Made by a program: the position numbers and the translations under genes. Positions 9,301 through 17,819 of a stretch of DNA of 64,000 bases are shown in pieces. The notes under the pieces were generated by a model. That model ran no database searches and was not told where the DNA came from. It worked only from the letters and a program-made list of their open reading frames with translations. The stretch spans positions 1 through 64,000 of the forward strand of contig NZ_LLZC01000008.1 in the NCBI RefSeq assembly GCF_001461825.1, written 5' to 3'. Source of the stretch: Bacillus velezensis. GTDB lineage: Bacteria; Bacillota; Bacilli; Bacillales; Bacillaceae. Every line of letters begins with the position of its first letter. The first letter of the stretch is position 1.

Positions 9301-12019
9301 AAACCTGATTTCGAAAGGCGGCAAGCAGAACGGAAACAATATCGATTGGAACATTAATGTCAATGCCAGCCAATCGACACTGGATGACGTAAAAGTCAAA
9401 GACACCCCGGATGAGAATCAAATAATAGATGAGGATTCTTTTAAAGTATATCAAGCAAAATATAATGAGAACGGCGTTATGAAAGACAGCAGCGGAAATC
9501 TTATTCCGGGTGATGTGAAGCTTGAAAAAGATAAGGACTATAAACTAGATATAAAAACTGACAATGCCACCGGTGAACAATCATTTGTCCTCACCTTTAC
9601 CGGCAGCTATAAACAAATCGACCGCGCGTATGTCATACAATATCGTTCTCTCATTAATATTTCCGGCAGCAGCGGTCAGGTCAGCAACAAAGTGTCGATA
9701 TCAGGGACAAATGTTGAGGAGCAGACCCAAGAGAACAACAGCTCAGTGTTTGTCGCCATTTCAAGCGGCGGCGGCTCAGGATCAGGAGAGAAGGGAAGCC
9801 TGACGATATCTAAAACAGGATCAGACGGAACATCTCTTTCAGGAGCCGGCTTTCAATTATGGTCTAAAGACGGCAAGCAGCTGCTGCGTACGGGCACAAC
9901 AGACGATGCCGGTAAACTTGTGTTTGGGAATATCCGTTACGGAACCTATGTACTGAAAGAAATAAAAGCTCCGGACGGCTACACCATCAGCGACGCTTAT
10001 GTAAACGGGGTCTCCGTTACGATTGACGGCAAATCCTCCGCAGCAGGAGCACTCTATAAAGTCATAAATCAAAAAAATAAGGTGACGCTTATCAAAAAAG
10101 ACGAAAACAATAATCCTTTGGCCGGTGCTGTATTTAAGCTTGAGAAAAAATCAAGCGACGGCACCTATACTCTGATAAAAAATAATATTGAAAGCGATAA
10201 AAATGGGAAAGTTGAGATCAACGGTTTGCCCGCCGGATACTATCGGCTGATGGAGACGAAAGCCCCGTCAGGGTTTATCGTAAACACAAAAGCCATTCAC
10301 TTCTCAATCGCAAAGAACGAAAAGAATCAAGTACCTGATGTTGAATTGGGATCAATGGTGAATTATAAAGGAAAAGCCGCTTTAACGAAGAAAGATGCAG
10401 ACGGCCGGAATCTTGAAGGCGCAGTTTTCAAAATCATCGACAGTGATGGTAAAACGGTTCAGGAAGATCTGGTTTCAGAAAAGGACGGAAAAATAGAAAC
10501 ATCCGGCCTTGCACCCGGTCATTACGCCTTCATCGAAACGAAAGCGCCTGACGGTTATGTGTTAAATACGGAGAAAGTGGAGTTTACCATCTCAGAAACA
10601 GCGGAAGGAAAGCCGGAGTCAACTGACGCAGGAACGGCCGTCAACTATAAAGGCTCTGTCCAGCTGACGAAGGAAGATGCAGACGGCCGGAACCTAGAAG
10701 GCGCAGTTTTCAAAATCGTCGACAGTGATGGAAACACGGTTCAGGAAGATCTGGTTTCCAATAAAGACGGAAAAGTAGAAACATCCGGCCTTGCACCGGG
10801 TCATTACGCCTTCATCGAAACAAAAGCGCCCGACGGTTATGTGTTAAATACGGAGAAAAAAGAGTTTACCATCTCAGAATCGGCGGAAGGAAAGCCGAAG
10901 CCGTCTGACGCCGGCACCTTTGTCAACTATCAAGGCTCTGTCCAGCTGATCAAGAAGGATCAAGACGGAAACGTTTTAGACGGTGCAGTATTTAAAATCA
11001 TTGACAGTGATGGAAAAACCGTAAGAGACGATCTGATGACAAAAGAAGGCGGCAAAATTGACGCCGGCGGTTTGGCGCCCGGAAACTATCAATTTGTTGA
11101 AACAAAAGCGCCGGATGGTTATCTGCTGTCAACAACCCCTGTGCCGTTTACGATTAAGGCTGAGAACAGCGGAAAACCGAATCAGGCTGCCCTGACTGCA
11201 GTTAACATCAAGAACAGCGTTGTTCTCACAAAATTGGATCAAGGTGACAAACGGAAAGTCCTGCAAGGTGCGAAGTTTAATCTGACAGATGCAAACGGCA
11301 AAGTACTGACAGAGGGTCTGACGACAGATGAGCACGGACAAATTATTGTACGGGGACTGAAAGCGGGCGAATATCAATTTATCGAAACAAAAGCGCCTGA
11401 ACTTTACAGTTTGGATCAAACGCCAATATCATTCAAGATCACAAATACCGACATAAAACCAGTCGAAATCAGTGCGGAGAATACACTGACGCCTGGTGAT
11501 GTCACACTGACAAAAGTGGATCATGACGATAAAAATAAGGTGCTGGAAGGTGCTGAATTCAAGATCACGGATTCTTCCGGACATCCGGTAAACACCGGCG
11601 GCAGCAAAGAACGGCCGGCGGTATGGAAGACGGATCAAAAGGGCCGGTTTACGGTGAAAGGATTAGCGCCCGGGCAGTATCAATTTATCGAAACAAAAGC
11701 GCCTGACGGTTATCAGCTGAACGAAAAACCAATTGAATTCACAATTGAAAAAGGACAGTCAAAAGCCGTTGAGGTCGTCGTTTCTAATAAGAAATTAAAA
11801 AATCCCGCACCTGGGAAAGACACACCGAATCATCAAACGAATCAAGGCGGGCATCACCCTGATACCAATGGTAAAACCAATCACTCGGATACAGGAAAAA
11901 ACCTGCCGAAAACCGGTGATACGGACGGTATGATGCCGGTCACGGCCGGTATTCTGCTGCTATTAGCCGGCGGAGCCGCGGCTGTCGTATCAAGAAAGAA
12001 GAAAGCAAGGAATAGATAG
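6392..12019 (+). CDS. LPXTG wall-anchored adhesin with collagen-binding and CnaB repeats
   Basis: This 1875-aa protein starts at TTG, about 9 bases after AAGGGGAGG. It has a long Gram-positive signal peptide (1-42, basic start, hydrophobic core, ending IAAASG), an N-terminal beta-rich adhesin domain, a Ser/Lys/Thr-rich linker (about 195-250), and then about five collagen-binding-type modules (to residue 1125). Seven CnaB/SpaA-like prealbumin-fold repeats follow (about 1130-1800), each with an ETKAP motif and flanking Lys and Asn that fit internal isopeptide bonds. A Pro/His/Asn-rich spacer, LPKTG near residue 1838, a hydrophobic helix and an RKKKARNR tail complete a sortase signal. Binding to host, plant or matrix polymers is inferred from the family; the ligand is unknown. 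The sortase gene follows directly. Confidence 0.93.
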   Translation: MGVRKFSFSPKKSKRLRAALISCFTLFFIFSQVVSFTPIAAASGSEQSENGFFDSVAVKDDRQQTVDGSKGSEPALASGDKVTLTYEWSLKHKEDASDRNITIKIPESFTLDNDAEGELTSADRVIGIYKAEAKSSTLEVKVNDAEADAGNAKGVITLSAKFTPDITDETKMAKALFQLDAGKTQQVLIPVKKDETTVSDTEKNTSSTPAEPQEKTEKKSASADGGDKAEQTTKSKPSAKRSQSKMVITSKSAAKSLQSGGSRITQNILTDVKLTDEKGKPYDKNNRANTNSPANITIQWAIPNELGKTINDGDRYEFDLPKEFIMHNDITNQPLTNGDSTYGTFSINTSGHVIMTFNGEVKEDTNVKGSLYVNTQFNQKEIKGSTTQKIKFPVNSDTPDVTVYFKPNVNKTIEKSGSLDKGINPGKVTWTVDLNKKEEEVKHAKLTESLPDELTFRSVKVYELDVNIDGSVSQGNEITSGYTVGENGNVTFAGTIDSACRLIYDTEIKDEAKPGKGGKITLTNKAAFSGDNAEPISAEASVTAGYGKMIEKSSTGYKGESQTFSWAVMYNYGEKKIDQSKAGIKDTFGSDDLHLVPGSLKVLPITFSQNGSEQEGAPLKEGEDYTLTDNGNGFDIKFKQTVTGAYKIIYQSQVNDGVIIDSPVKYTNTAMTDTGESKETPGTAIQQNLIKHYSNADYEKKTVDWTITVNKNGYTMKDWTLDDQFTSGGLALIDDSFHMQDTTDNKTLKEGTDYTLTKKPGNQGFTIALIGDYAETNSQFKITYTTKFNADFSNETIKNTAESTWTDKNGGKRTNKESSGFTPNNQTSHNGFKNGSYNAVSKEITWKVGINYNGEPSKNPYIKDTITDGQQFLHGSVAVKTYTISKNGSITEGESLDSSKYEIEEPSDGNKNTLIVRLKTDDALPYLIEFKTSLKGQVIKQNQYTNKAEYFNNDHADRTLTGSVSIANGGNLISKGGKQNGNNIDWNINVNASQSTLDDVKVKDTPDENQIIDEDSFKVYQAKYNENGVMKDSSGNLIPGDVKLEKDKDYKLDIKTDNATGEQSFVLTFTGSYKQIDRAYVIQYRSLINISGSSGQVSNKVSISGTNVEEQTQENNSSVFVAISSGGGSGSGEKGSLTISKTGSDGTSLSGAGFQLWSKDGKQLLRTGTTDDAGKLVFGNIRYGTYVLKEIKAPDGYTISDAYVNGVSVTIDGKSSAAGALYKVINQKNKVTLIKKDENNNPLAGAVFKLEKKSSDGTYTLIKNNIESDKNGKVEINGLPAGYYRLMETKAPSGFIVNTKAIHFSIAKNEKNQVPDVELGSMVNYKGKAALTKKDADGRNLEGAVFKIIDSDGKTVQEDLVSEKDGKIETSGLAPGHYAFIETKAPDGYVLNTEKVEFTISETAEGKPESTDAGTAVNYKGSVQLTKEDADGRNLEGAVFKIVDSDGNTVQEDLVSNKDGKVETSGLAPGHYAFIETKAPDGYVLNTEKKEFTISESAEGKPKPSDAGTFVNYQGSVQLIKKDQDGNVLDGAVFKIIDSDGKTVRDDLMTKEGGKIDAGGLAPGNYQFVETKAPDGYLLSTTPVPFTIKAENSGKPNQAALTAVNIKNSVVLTKLDQGDKRKVLQGAKFNLTDANGKVLTEGLTTDEHGQIIVRGLKAGEYQFIETKAPELYSLDQTPISFKITNTDIKPVEISAENTLTPGDVTLTKVDHDDKNKVLEGAEFKITDSSGHPVNTGGSKERPAVWKTDQKGRFTVKGLAPGQYQFIETKAPDGYQLNEKPIEFTIEKGQSKAVEVVVSNKKLKNPAPGKDTPNHQTNQGGHHPDTNGKTNHSDTGKNLPKTGDTDGMMPVTAGILLLLAGGAAAVVSRKKKARNR
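10361..11205 (+). repeat. tandem 282-bp CnaB repeat units in the adhesin
   Basis: Three consecutive units of about 282 bp (94 aa) start near 10361, 10643 and 10925. The first two are near-identical at DNA level (shared GATGCAGACGGCCGGAA and long identical blocks), while the third is more diverged. The pattern indicates recent tandem duplication of one domain. Confidence 0.8.
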
Positions 12020-12027
12020 ACGTTATC

Positions 12028-12064
12028 GCACCTGATCATGTAAGAATCGATCAGGTGCTTTTTT
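12028..12064 (+). terminator. terminator after the adhesin gene
   Basis: The 10-bp stem GCACCTGATC/GATCAGGTGC is followed by six T. It lies between the adhesin and sortase genes, so the sortase depends on read-through or its own promoter. Confidence 0.9.
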
Positions 12065-12126
12065 AAAAAGAGAATCATTTCTCACCAAATACTCACCGCA
12101 TGGCGTACAAGAAAGGAATTTTCTTC

Positions 12127-12780
12127 ATGGTTAAAAAAATGATCATTGCCGTTCTTATTTTGTCCGGGCTGCTTCTCATTTCCTCTCCTCTCATGAAAGG
12201 CTGTTTGATCGCGTACCTCAGTAAAAGCCAAATTGAATCGGAATTGACCGCAGAACAAGCGCGGAAAAATAACATGAAAAAAGCGGACTATGATTTTGAA
12301 TCCATTCATCCGCCCGGTTTCAGGGAAACAGTTCAGTCAAGTTTTAATCGCAAACCAAAACCGATAATCGGACGGATAACCATCAGCAGCATCGATTTAG
12401 ACCTTCCGATTTTAAAAGGCACAACCAATGAAAACCTGCTGATCGGCGCGGCAACTATGCGTCCGGATCAGAAAATGGGCGAGGGAAACTACCCGTTGGC
12501 AGGCCACCATCTGAAGCAGGAGAACCTATTGTTCGGCCCTCTTTTACACATAAAAAAAGGCGCGAAAATCGTGATGACCGACTTTAGAAAAGACTATATT
12601 TATTCTGTAACATCAAAAACCATGATTTCAGAAATAGAAGCAAACGCAATTCAGGAGACAAAAGATAAAGAGATTACATTAATCACATGCGACAAAGCGG
12701 TAAGAACCGAAGGGCGCCTGGCCGTCAAAGGAAAATTGATTGATATTTCCGGTCATTCAAATGTATCTCGGCCATCATAG
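12127..12780 (+). CDS. class A-like sortase
   Basis: A 217-aa transpeptidase with one N-terminal membrane helix (IIAVLILSGLLLISS). The catalytic residues are visible: His in YPLAGHH, Cys188 in TLITCD, and the Arg of RTEGR. It would cut the LPKTG signal of the adhesin just upstream and link it to peptidoglycan precursors. An in-frame ATG lies at 12100, but GAAAGGAA at 12111-12118 gives a good ribosome binding site for ATG 12127. B. subtilis 168 is known for YhcS (LPDTS/LPDTA type), and I recall no sortase at this locus there. Assignment to class A rests on TLxTC and overall length; the subclass is not certain. Confidence 0.9.
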   Translation: MVKKMIIAVLILSGLLLISSPLMKGCLIAYLSKSQIESELTAEQARKNNMKKADYDFESIHPPGFRETVQSSFNRKPKPIIGRITISSIDLDLPILKGTTNENLLIGAATMRPDQKMGEGNYPLAGHHLKQENLLFGPLLHIKKGAKIVMTDFRKDYIYSVTSKTMISEIEANAIQETKDKEITLITCDKAVRTEGRLAVKGKLIDISGHSNVSRPS

Positions 12781-12825
12781 AGAAACACTTTGTCAACTGA
12801 ATATACGTCCGTTGTTAAACATCCC

Positions 12826-12851
12826 GAGACTGGCTTCTGTCAGTCTTTTTT
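12826..12851 (+). terminator. terminator after the sortase gene
   Basis: The short stem GACTG/CAGTC with an 8-base loop is followed by six T. The remainder of 12852-13020 shows only the promoter/leader of the citrate sensor operon, with AGGAGG at 12998-13003. Confidence 0.65.
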
Positions 12852-13020
12852 GCGCAGCGATTATAAAAAGTTCATCCTTCTTATCTCTCTTAAGGGAAAT
12901 TATACCAGACTGCACTTTTTGAAAGAAATGACAAGAGAAAAAGATCACGAAAATTCTCAAAAATGAGAAACAAAGATTTAAAAAGTGGTATGATTTTAGG
13001 AGGAAAGGACGGCTGGTGCT

Positions 13021-14625
13021 GTGTTGGAAGCGAAGCGGTTTTATGTCTCTCTGCAAATGAAAATCGCCGGATTAATCACGGCATTATTAATACTTGTCAT
13101 CGGAACGCTCACTGTTATATTTGCCTTTCAGCAATTAAAGGAAGGCCAGAAGCAGGCTGAACAGCTGGCGGTGCAAACGGCAAAAACCATTTCATACATG
13201 CCTCCTGTAAAAGAGGCATTCCGGCTTGCGGATCAAGAAGCTTTTACAAAGTTAGACGTCATTGAACAAATGAAAGAACAGGCAGGCGCGCACGCCGTCT
13301 ACATTACTGATCAAAAAGGGCATGTTGCATTTCATTCGGCCCGCAGCAGCATTCCGAAAGAAAATCAAAATCTGCAAAACAAAACCGTCATGTTCGGCGG
13401 GTCTCCGGTTTCCGACGGAATGACGGCGGTCCGTGGAAGCGCCCCGGTTATTCTGGAGGAAAAAAATCATAACGAAGTTGTCGGAACGGTGACAGTCGAG
13501 TTTTTACAAGATGAGATAGAAAAAGATATGAAAGCGCATCTGCGGCATTTAGGCTATTTTGCATGTTTAGTGTTTCTTATCGGCATCGGGGGAGCGGCGG
13601 CGCTCGCAAAAAGCATCCGTAAAGATACACTCGGCCTTGAACCGCATGAAATTGCAGCGCTGTACCGGGAGCGCAATGCGATGCTCCTTGCGATGAAAGA
13701 AGGGATTATCGCCGTAAACAAAGAAGGCGCGGTAACCATGATGAATTTATCTGCGGCTGATATGCTGAATCTTCCGGCACCGATGATCGGAAGGCATATA
13801 AAAGAAATCATGCCGGGCGCAAATCTTATGCCGGTGTTGGCAGGGGGAGAATTACCGCCGAACGTGGAGGTCCGTGCCGGAGATAAAGTATTTATCTTAA
13901 ACGTGAAAGAAATGAAGCAGACCGGACAAGTATACGGAGCGGTGATCAGCTTCCGCGAAAAAACGGAGCTCAAGAAACTCATTAACAAGCTGACTGAAAT
14001 GAAAAAATACTCGGAGGATCTCCGGGCGCAAACGCATGAATTCTCGAATAAGCTTTACGCGATCCTCGGTCTGTTAGAGCTGGGAGAATATAATGAAGCC
14101 ATTGAACTGATAAAAGAAGAGTACGCCATCCAGAATGAACAGCACGAAATCCTCTTTCAAAACATTCATTCACAGCGGGTTCAGGCCATACTATTAGGAA
14201 AAATGGGAAAGGCGTCTGAGAAGAAAGTGAAGCTTTCAATAGATGAAAACAGCTTTTTAGAATCGCTGCCGGAGCATGTGGGTTCATCCCAGCTCATTAC
14301 GATCATCGGAAATCTTATTGATAACGCTTTCGAAGCCGTCGCCGAAAAAGAGAAAAAAGAGGTCGCCTTTTTTATGACCGATATCGGCAGGGATATCGTC
14401 ATCGAAGTGGCGGATTCAGGAGACGGCGTGCCTCAGGAAAAAACAGAAACGATATTTGAAAAGGGCTACTCTTCAAAGGGGACGAGGAGAGGATACGGCT
14501 TAGCCAATCTGAAAGAAGCCGTCAGTGAATTGCAGGGATCGATAGAGATTTCGCAGCAAAAGAGCGGCGGTGCCGTATTTACGGTGTTTATACCGAAAGA
14601 AAGGTCAAAGGGGGAATCGGTGTGA
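13021..14625 (+). CDS. citS: citrate sensor histidine kinase CitS
   Basis: A 534-aa DcuS/CitA-type kinase. Two membrane helices (about 14-37 and 178-197) flank a periplasmic-type PASC sensor, followed by a cytoplasmic PAS region (about 215-310), the phospho-acceptor His339 in QTHEFSNKL, and a HATPase domain (NLIDNAFEAV, DSGDGVP, GYGLANL). It aligns with B. subtilis CitS over its full length; the remembered N terminus (KRFHFSLQ) supports the GTG at 13021, although the AGGAGG is 17 bases away, so the adjacent TTG (13024) is possible. It overlaps citT by four bases (GTGA). Known role: senses external citrate and signals through CitT to citM. Confidence 0.95.
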   Translation: MLEAKRFYVSLQMKIAGLITALLILVIGTLTVIFAFQQLKEGQKQAEQLAVQTAKTISYMPPVKEAFRLADQEAFTKLDVIEQMKEQAGAHAVYITDQKGHVAFHSARSSIPKENQNLQNKTVMFGGSPVSDGMTAVRGSAPVILEEKNHNEVVGTVTVEFLQDEIEKDMKAHLRHLGYFACLVFLIGIGGAAALAKSIRKDTLGLEPHEIAALYRERNAMLLAMKEGIIAVNKEGAVTMMNLSAADMLNLPAPMIGRHIKEIMPGANLMPVLAGGELPPNVEVRAGDKVFILNVKEMKQTGQVYGAVISFREKTELKKLINKLTEMKKYSEDLRAQTHEFSNKLYAILGLLELGEYNEAIELIKEEYAIQNEQHEILFQNIHSQRVQAILLGKMGKASEKKVKLSIDENSFLESLPEHVGSSQLITIIGNLIDNAFEAVAEKEKKEVAFFMTDIGRDIVIEVADSGDGVPQEKTETIFEKGYSSKGTRRGYGLANLKEAVSELQGSIEISQQKSGGAVFTVFIPKERSKGESV

Positions 14626-15302
14626 TTAACATCGCGATTGCAGAGGACGACTTTCGAATAGCGCAAATTCACGAAAAATTTATCGAACATCTTGATGGAT
14701 TCAATGTCATCGGCAAAGCAATCAATGCCAAAGACACCATATCGCTGCTTGAGAAACGGCAGCCTGATCTGCTGCTTTTGGATATTTATATGCCTGATGA
14801 GCTGGGGACAGATCTGCTTCCCCTCATCCGCGGCCGTTTTCCTTCCGTTGATATCATCATTATTACGGCTTCTGCCGAAACAAGACTGCTGCAGGAAGCG
14901 CTTAGGTCAGGCGTTTCCCACTATGTCATAAAGCCGGTGTCGGCACATAAATTTACAGAAGTGCTTTTGCAGTACCGTGAAAAAAGAGAATGGCTGCACT
15001 CACAGCCGGAGCTGAGCCAGTCCGTTATCGACATGTTTTTCGGAAGCGGTCAGAAAGAACAAAAACAGCTCAATGATCTGCCGACCGGGATTAATTCAAT
15101 TACACTTCAAAAAATCAAAAACGCGCTCAGAGCAGCCCAAAAAGGGATGACGGCTGAAGAACTGGGCGAAAAAATGGGCGCCTCCAGAACAACGGCGCGG
15201 CGCTACGCCGAGTTTCTCGTTTCTCAGGAAGAAGCGCTCGCTGAATTAGAGTACGGCATTATCGGCAGGCCGGAACGGAAATATTATTTAGCACATGAAT
15301 AA
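14622..15302 (+). CDS. citT: citrate response regulator CitT
   Basis: A 226-aa DcuR/CitB-family regulator. The receiver domain has AEDDF near the start, Asp54 in LLLLDIYMPDE and the Lys in YVIKPVS. The C terminus holds a helix-turn-helix (MTAEELGEKMGASRTTARRY). The start GTG overlaps the citS stop, showing translational coupling. Known role in B. subtilis: binds and activates the citM promoter, which lies 1.2 kb downstream here. Confidence 0.95.
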   Translation: MINIAIAEDDFRIAQIHEKFIEHLDGFNVIGKAINAKDTISLLEKRQPDLLLLDIYMPDELGTDLLPLIRGRFPSVDIIIITASAETRLLQEALRSGVSHYVIKPVSAHKFTEVLLQYREKREWLHSQPELSQSVIDMFFGSGQKEQKQLNDLPTGINSITLQKIKNALRAAQKGMTAEELGEKMGASRTTARRYAEFLVSQEEALAELEYGIIGRPERKYYLAHE

Positions 15303-15314
15303 GGGATGGGAGAA

Positions 15315-16277
15315 ATGAAGCGGTTGGGAGTGCTTCTTGTCATGCTGGCGGCGCTGGTTTCTTTTGACGGACGGCAGATGGCGGGCATCCGTTCAGCTGA
15401 AGGGCCGGTTGAAATTGTCGTCCCGGCGGCGCCTCAAGGGGGCTGGGACGTAACGGCAAAAGCGTTGCAATCGGTAATAGAGCGGAAGCAAATATTAGGC
15501 CGGCCCGTAAAGATCGTCTATAAACCCGGCGGAGGCGGAGACAGCGGCTGGAAATATGTAAACGAACGAAAAACGGATGTCATCAGTATGAATTCAAGCC
15601 TGCTGTTAAGCAATGAAATTTTGGGACAAAGCCGGCTGAAGGCAGCTGATTTTACGCCTTTGGCCATTATCGCAAAAGAGTGGCAGACCGTCGCTCTTCC
15701 GAAGGATTCAAAGATAAAAAGCGGAAAGCGGCTGCTCGGCGATATTAAAGCACATCCGGGCGGCATAAAAATCGGATTTGCGCCCGGCCTCGGAAATGAT
15801 GACCAGCTCTCCTTTGCGAGAGCGGCGGAAATGGCCGGAATTTCTCCGTTTGATATCCGCTTTTTTCAATACGGGAGCAGCAATGAAGTCATTGAAGCTC
15901 TTATCAGCCACGAGATAGACGCCGCCTCAATGACCATTTCAGAAGCGAGAGACGCCTATCGGAAAGGGAAAATCACATTGGCGGCCGTTACGTCGGACAA
16001 AAGGCTCTCCGGCTTCAGCGATGTGCCGACATGGAAAGAGCAGGGGGTGCCGTTTGTCTTTGCGCACTGGAGAGGCATCATGGGGCCGAAAGACATGACC
16101 GAAGGCGAGATCGCCTATTGGGATCAGGCTTTGAAACAGATTACCTCATCCGCGGAGTGGAAGCAAATGCTGAAAAAACGGGATTGGGAGAGCTTTTATA
16201 AAAACAGCAGCGGCGCAAAACGCTTTTTAGAAGAGCAGACCGAGTTTTATAAAGAGATGATGAGCAGCGAAAAATAA
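15315..16277 (+). CDS. yflP: TctC-type extracytoplasmic solute-binding protein YflP
   Basis: A 320-aa tripartite tricarboxylate transporter receptor (Bug/TctC family) with an N-terminal signal segment ([16 protein letters not shown]) and the family motif region [10 protein letters not shown] and PGGGGDSGW. An ATG at 15306 is in frame but touches the AAGGG ribosome binding site, so ATG 15315 is preferred. No TctA or TctB membrane genes are present, so it probably does not import by itself. Its place directly after citST suggests it presents citrate to CitS; this is inference from context. Confidence 0.9.
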   Translation: MKRLGVLLVMLAALVSFDGRQMAGIRSAEGPVEIVVPAAPQGGWDVTAKALQSVIERKQILGRPVKIVYKPGGGGDSGWKYVNERKTDVISMNSSLLLSNEILGQSRLKAADFTPLAIIAKEWQTVALPKDSKIKSGKRLLGDIKAHPGGIKIGFAPGLGNDDQLSFARAAEMAGISPFDIRFFQYGSSNEVIEALISHEIDAASMTISEARDAYRKGKITLAAVTSDKRLSGFSDVPTWKEQGVPFVFAHWRGIMGPKDMTEGEIAYWDQALKQITSSAEWKQMLKKRDWESFYKNSSGAKRFLEEQTEFYKEMMSSEK

Positions 16278-16306
16278 GCCTTCCGCATATTTGCGGGAGG
16301 CTTTTT
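16278..16306 (+). terminator. terminator after citS-citT-yflP
   Basis: The stem GCCTTCCGC/GCGGGAGGC is followed by five T. Confidence 0.85.
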
Positions 16307-16436
16307 ATTTATAAATGAACAAAATGAACGAAAAGGTTATAAAAAATTAAAAATCTTTAAAATCCAAAATATTTACTTCAATATCCAATTCTCATAAGAT
16401 AGCAAAAAGGCGGATAAAGGGGATCGGGCCTTTAAA

Positions 16437-16452
16437 ATGTAAGCGTATTCAT
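16437..16452 (+). promoter_or_regulatory. cre box upstream of citM
   Basis: ATGTAAGCGTATTCAT matches the catabolite-responsive element consensus WTGNAANCGNWNNCA. It lies 18 bases before the citM start, downstream of the likely promoter, which fits CcpA roadblock repression. citM of B. subtilis is known to be under carbon catabolite repression. Confidence 0.75.
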
Positions 16453-16469
16453 GATAAGGGGGACATACT

Positions 16470-17768
16470 GTGTTAGCAATCTTAGGCTTTCTTATGATGC
16501 TTGTTTTTATGGTGCTGATTATGACAAAACGGCTTTCAGTGTTAACGGCGCTCGTATTAACGCCGATCGTGTTTGCGCTGTTTGCCGGGTTTTCTTTTAA
16601 CCGGGTCGGCGAGATGATGATCTCCGGTATTGAACAGGTGGCGCCGATCGCAGTCATGATTATGTTTGCGATTCTTTATTTCGGCATTATGATTGATACC
16701 GGTTTATTTGATCCGATGGTGTCGCGTATTTTAAAGCTGGTTAAAGGCGATCCGCTCAAAATTGTAGTCGGAACAGCCGTTTTGACCATGCTTGTCGCAC
16801 TGGACGGAGACGGCTCGACGACGTATATGATTACGACAAGCGCAATGCTGCCTTTGTATATCATGCTCGGAATCCGTCCGATTATTTTAGCGGGAATCGC
16901 CGGTGTCGGCATGGGTATCATGAACACGATACCATGGGGCGGCGCGACGCCGCGTGCGGCGAGTGCGCTCGGCGTTGACCCGGCAGAGCTGACGGGGCCG
17001 ATGCTGCCTGTCATTGCGAGCGGAATGGTGTGTATGATTGTGGTCGCTTATGTACTCGGAAGGATGGAAAGGAAACGGCTCGGGGTGATCGAATTAAAGC
17101 AGCCGTCCCATACAAATGAAACGGCTGCGGCTGCGGAAGATGAATGGAAGCGGCCGAAACTGTGGTGGTTCAATTTAATGTTAACGCTTTCTTTAGTGGG
17201 ATTTTTAGTGTCAGGAAAAGTGAATTTAACCGTGCTGTTCATCATTGCGTTTTGTATTGCGCTGATTGTCAACTATCCGAAGCTTAACGATCAAAGGGAG
17301 CGTATTTCAGCCCATTCGAGCAATGTGCTTGCGATCGGTTCGATGATTTTTGCCGCAGGCGTGTTTACCGGAATTTTAACGGGGACGAAGATGGTTGATG
17401 AGATGGCCATTTCCCTCGTATCGCTTATTCCGGAACAGATGGGGGGGTTTATTCCGGCGATTGTTGCCTTAACGAGCGGTATCTTTACGTTTCTGATGCC
17501 TAATGACGCCTATTTTTACGGCGTGCTGCCCATTTTATCCGAGACCGCCGTGGCGTACGGTGTAGATAAGGTGGAAATCGCCCGCGCTTCGATTATCGGC
17601 CAGCCGATTCATATGTTAAGCCCGCTCGTGCCGTCGACGCATTTATTAGTCGGGCTTGCCGGGGTCACCATTGATGAACACCAGAAATTTGCGATGAAAT
17701 GGGCGGTTCTAGCCGTTATCGTCATGACGGCCTTTGCGCTCATCATCGGCGCAATCACGATTTTTTAA
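16470..17768 (+). CDS. citM: Mg2+-citrate secondary transporter CitM
   Basis: A 432-aa CitMHS-family integral membrane protein with about 11-12 hydrophobic helices. It takes up citrate complexed with Mg2+ (also Ni, Co, Mn, Zn) in symport with protons. GTG at 16470 follows AAGGGGGA and gives the N terminus MLAILGFLMMLVFM, as in B. subtilis CitM. Regulation is expected through CitST activation and the cre box just upstream. Confidence 0.95.
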   Translation: MLAILGFLMMLVFMVLIMTKRLSVLTALVLTPIVFALFAGFSFNRVGEMMISGIEQVAPIAVMIMFAILYFGIMIDTGLFDPMVSRILKLVKGDPLKIVVGTAVLTMLVALDGDGSTTYMITTSAMLPLYIMLGIRPIILAGIAGVGMGIMNTIPWGGATPRAASALGVDPAELTGPMLPVIASGMVCMIVVAYVLGRMERKRLGVIELKQPSHTNETAAAAEDEWKRPKLWWFNLMLTLSLVGFLVSGKVNLTVLFIIAFCIALIVNYPKLNDQRERISAHSSNVLAIGSMIFAAGVFTGILTGTKMVDEMAISLVSLIPEQMGGFIPAIVALTSGIFTFLMPNDAYFYGVLPILSETAVAYGVDKVEIARASIIGQPIHMLSPLVPSTHLLVGLAGVTIDEHQKFAMKWAVLAVIVMTAFALIIGAITIF

Positions 17769-17819
17769 CATAAAACACCCGGTTCGTCGCACACTAAAGG
17801 CATTAGAGGAGGTGCCATG

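Noticed and set aside
13554-13988. 144-codon frame opposite citS
   Set aside because: Antisense shadow of a conserved kinase; no ribosome binding site or known motif.
15315-16277. YflP as part of a complete TctABC transporter
   Set aside because: No TctA or TctB membrane genes are present nearby; CitM is an unrelated single-protein carrier.
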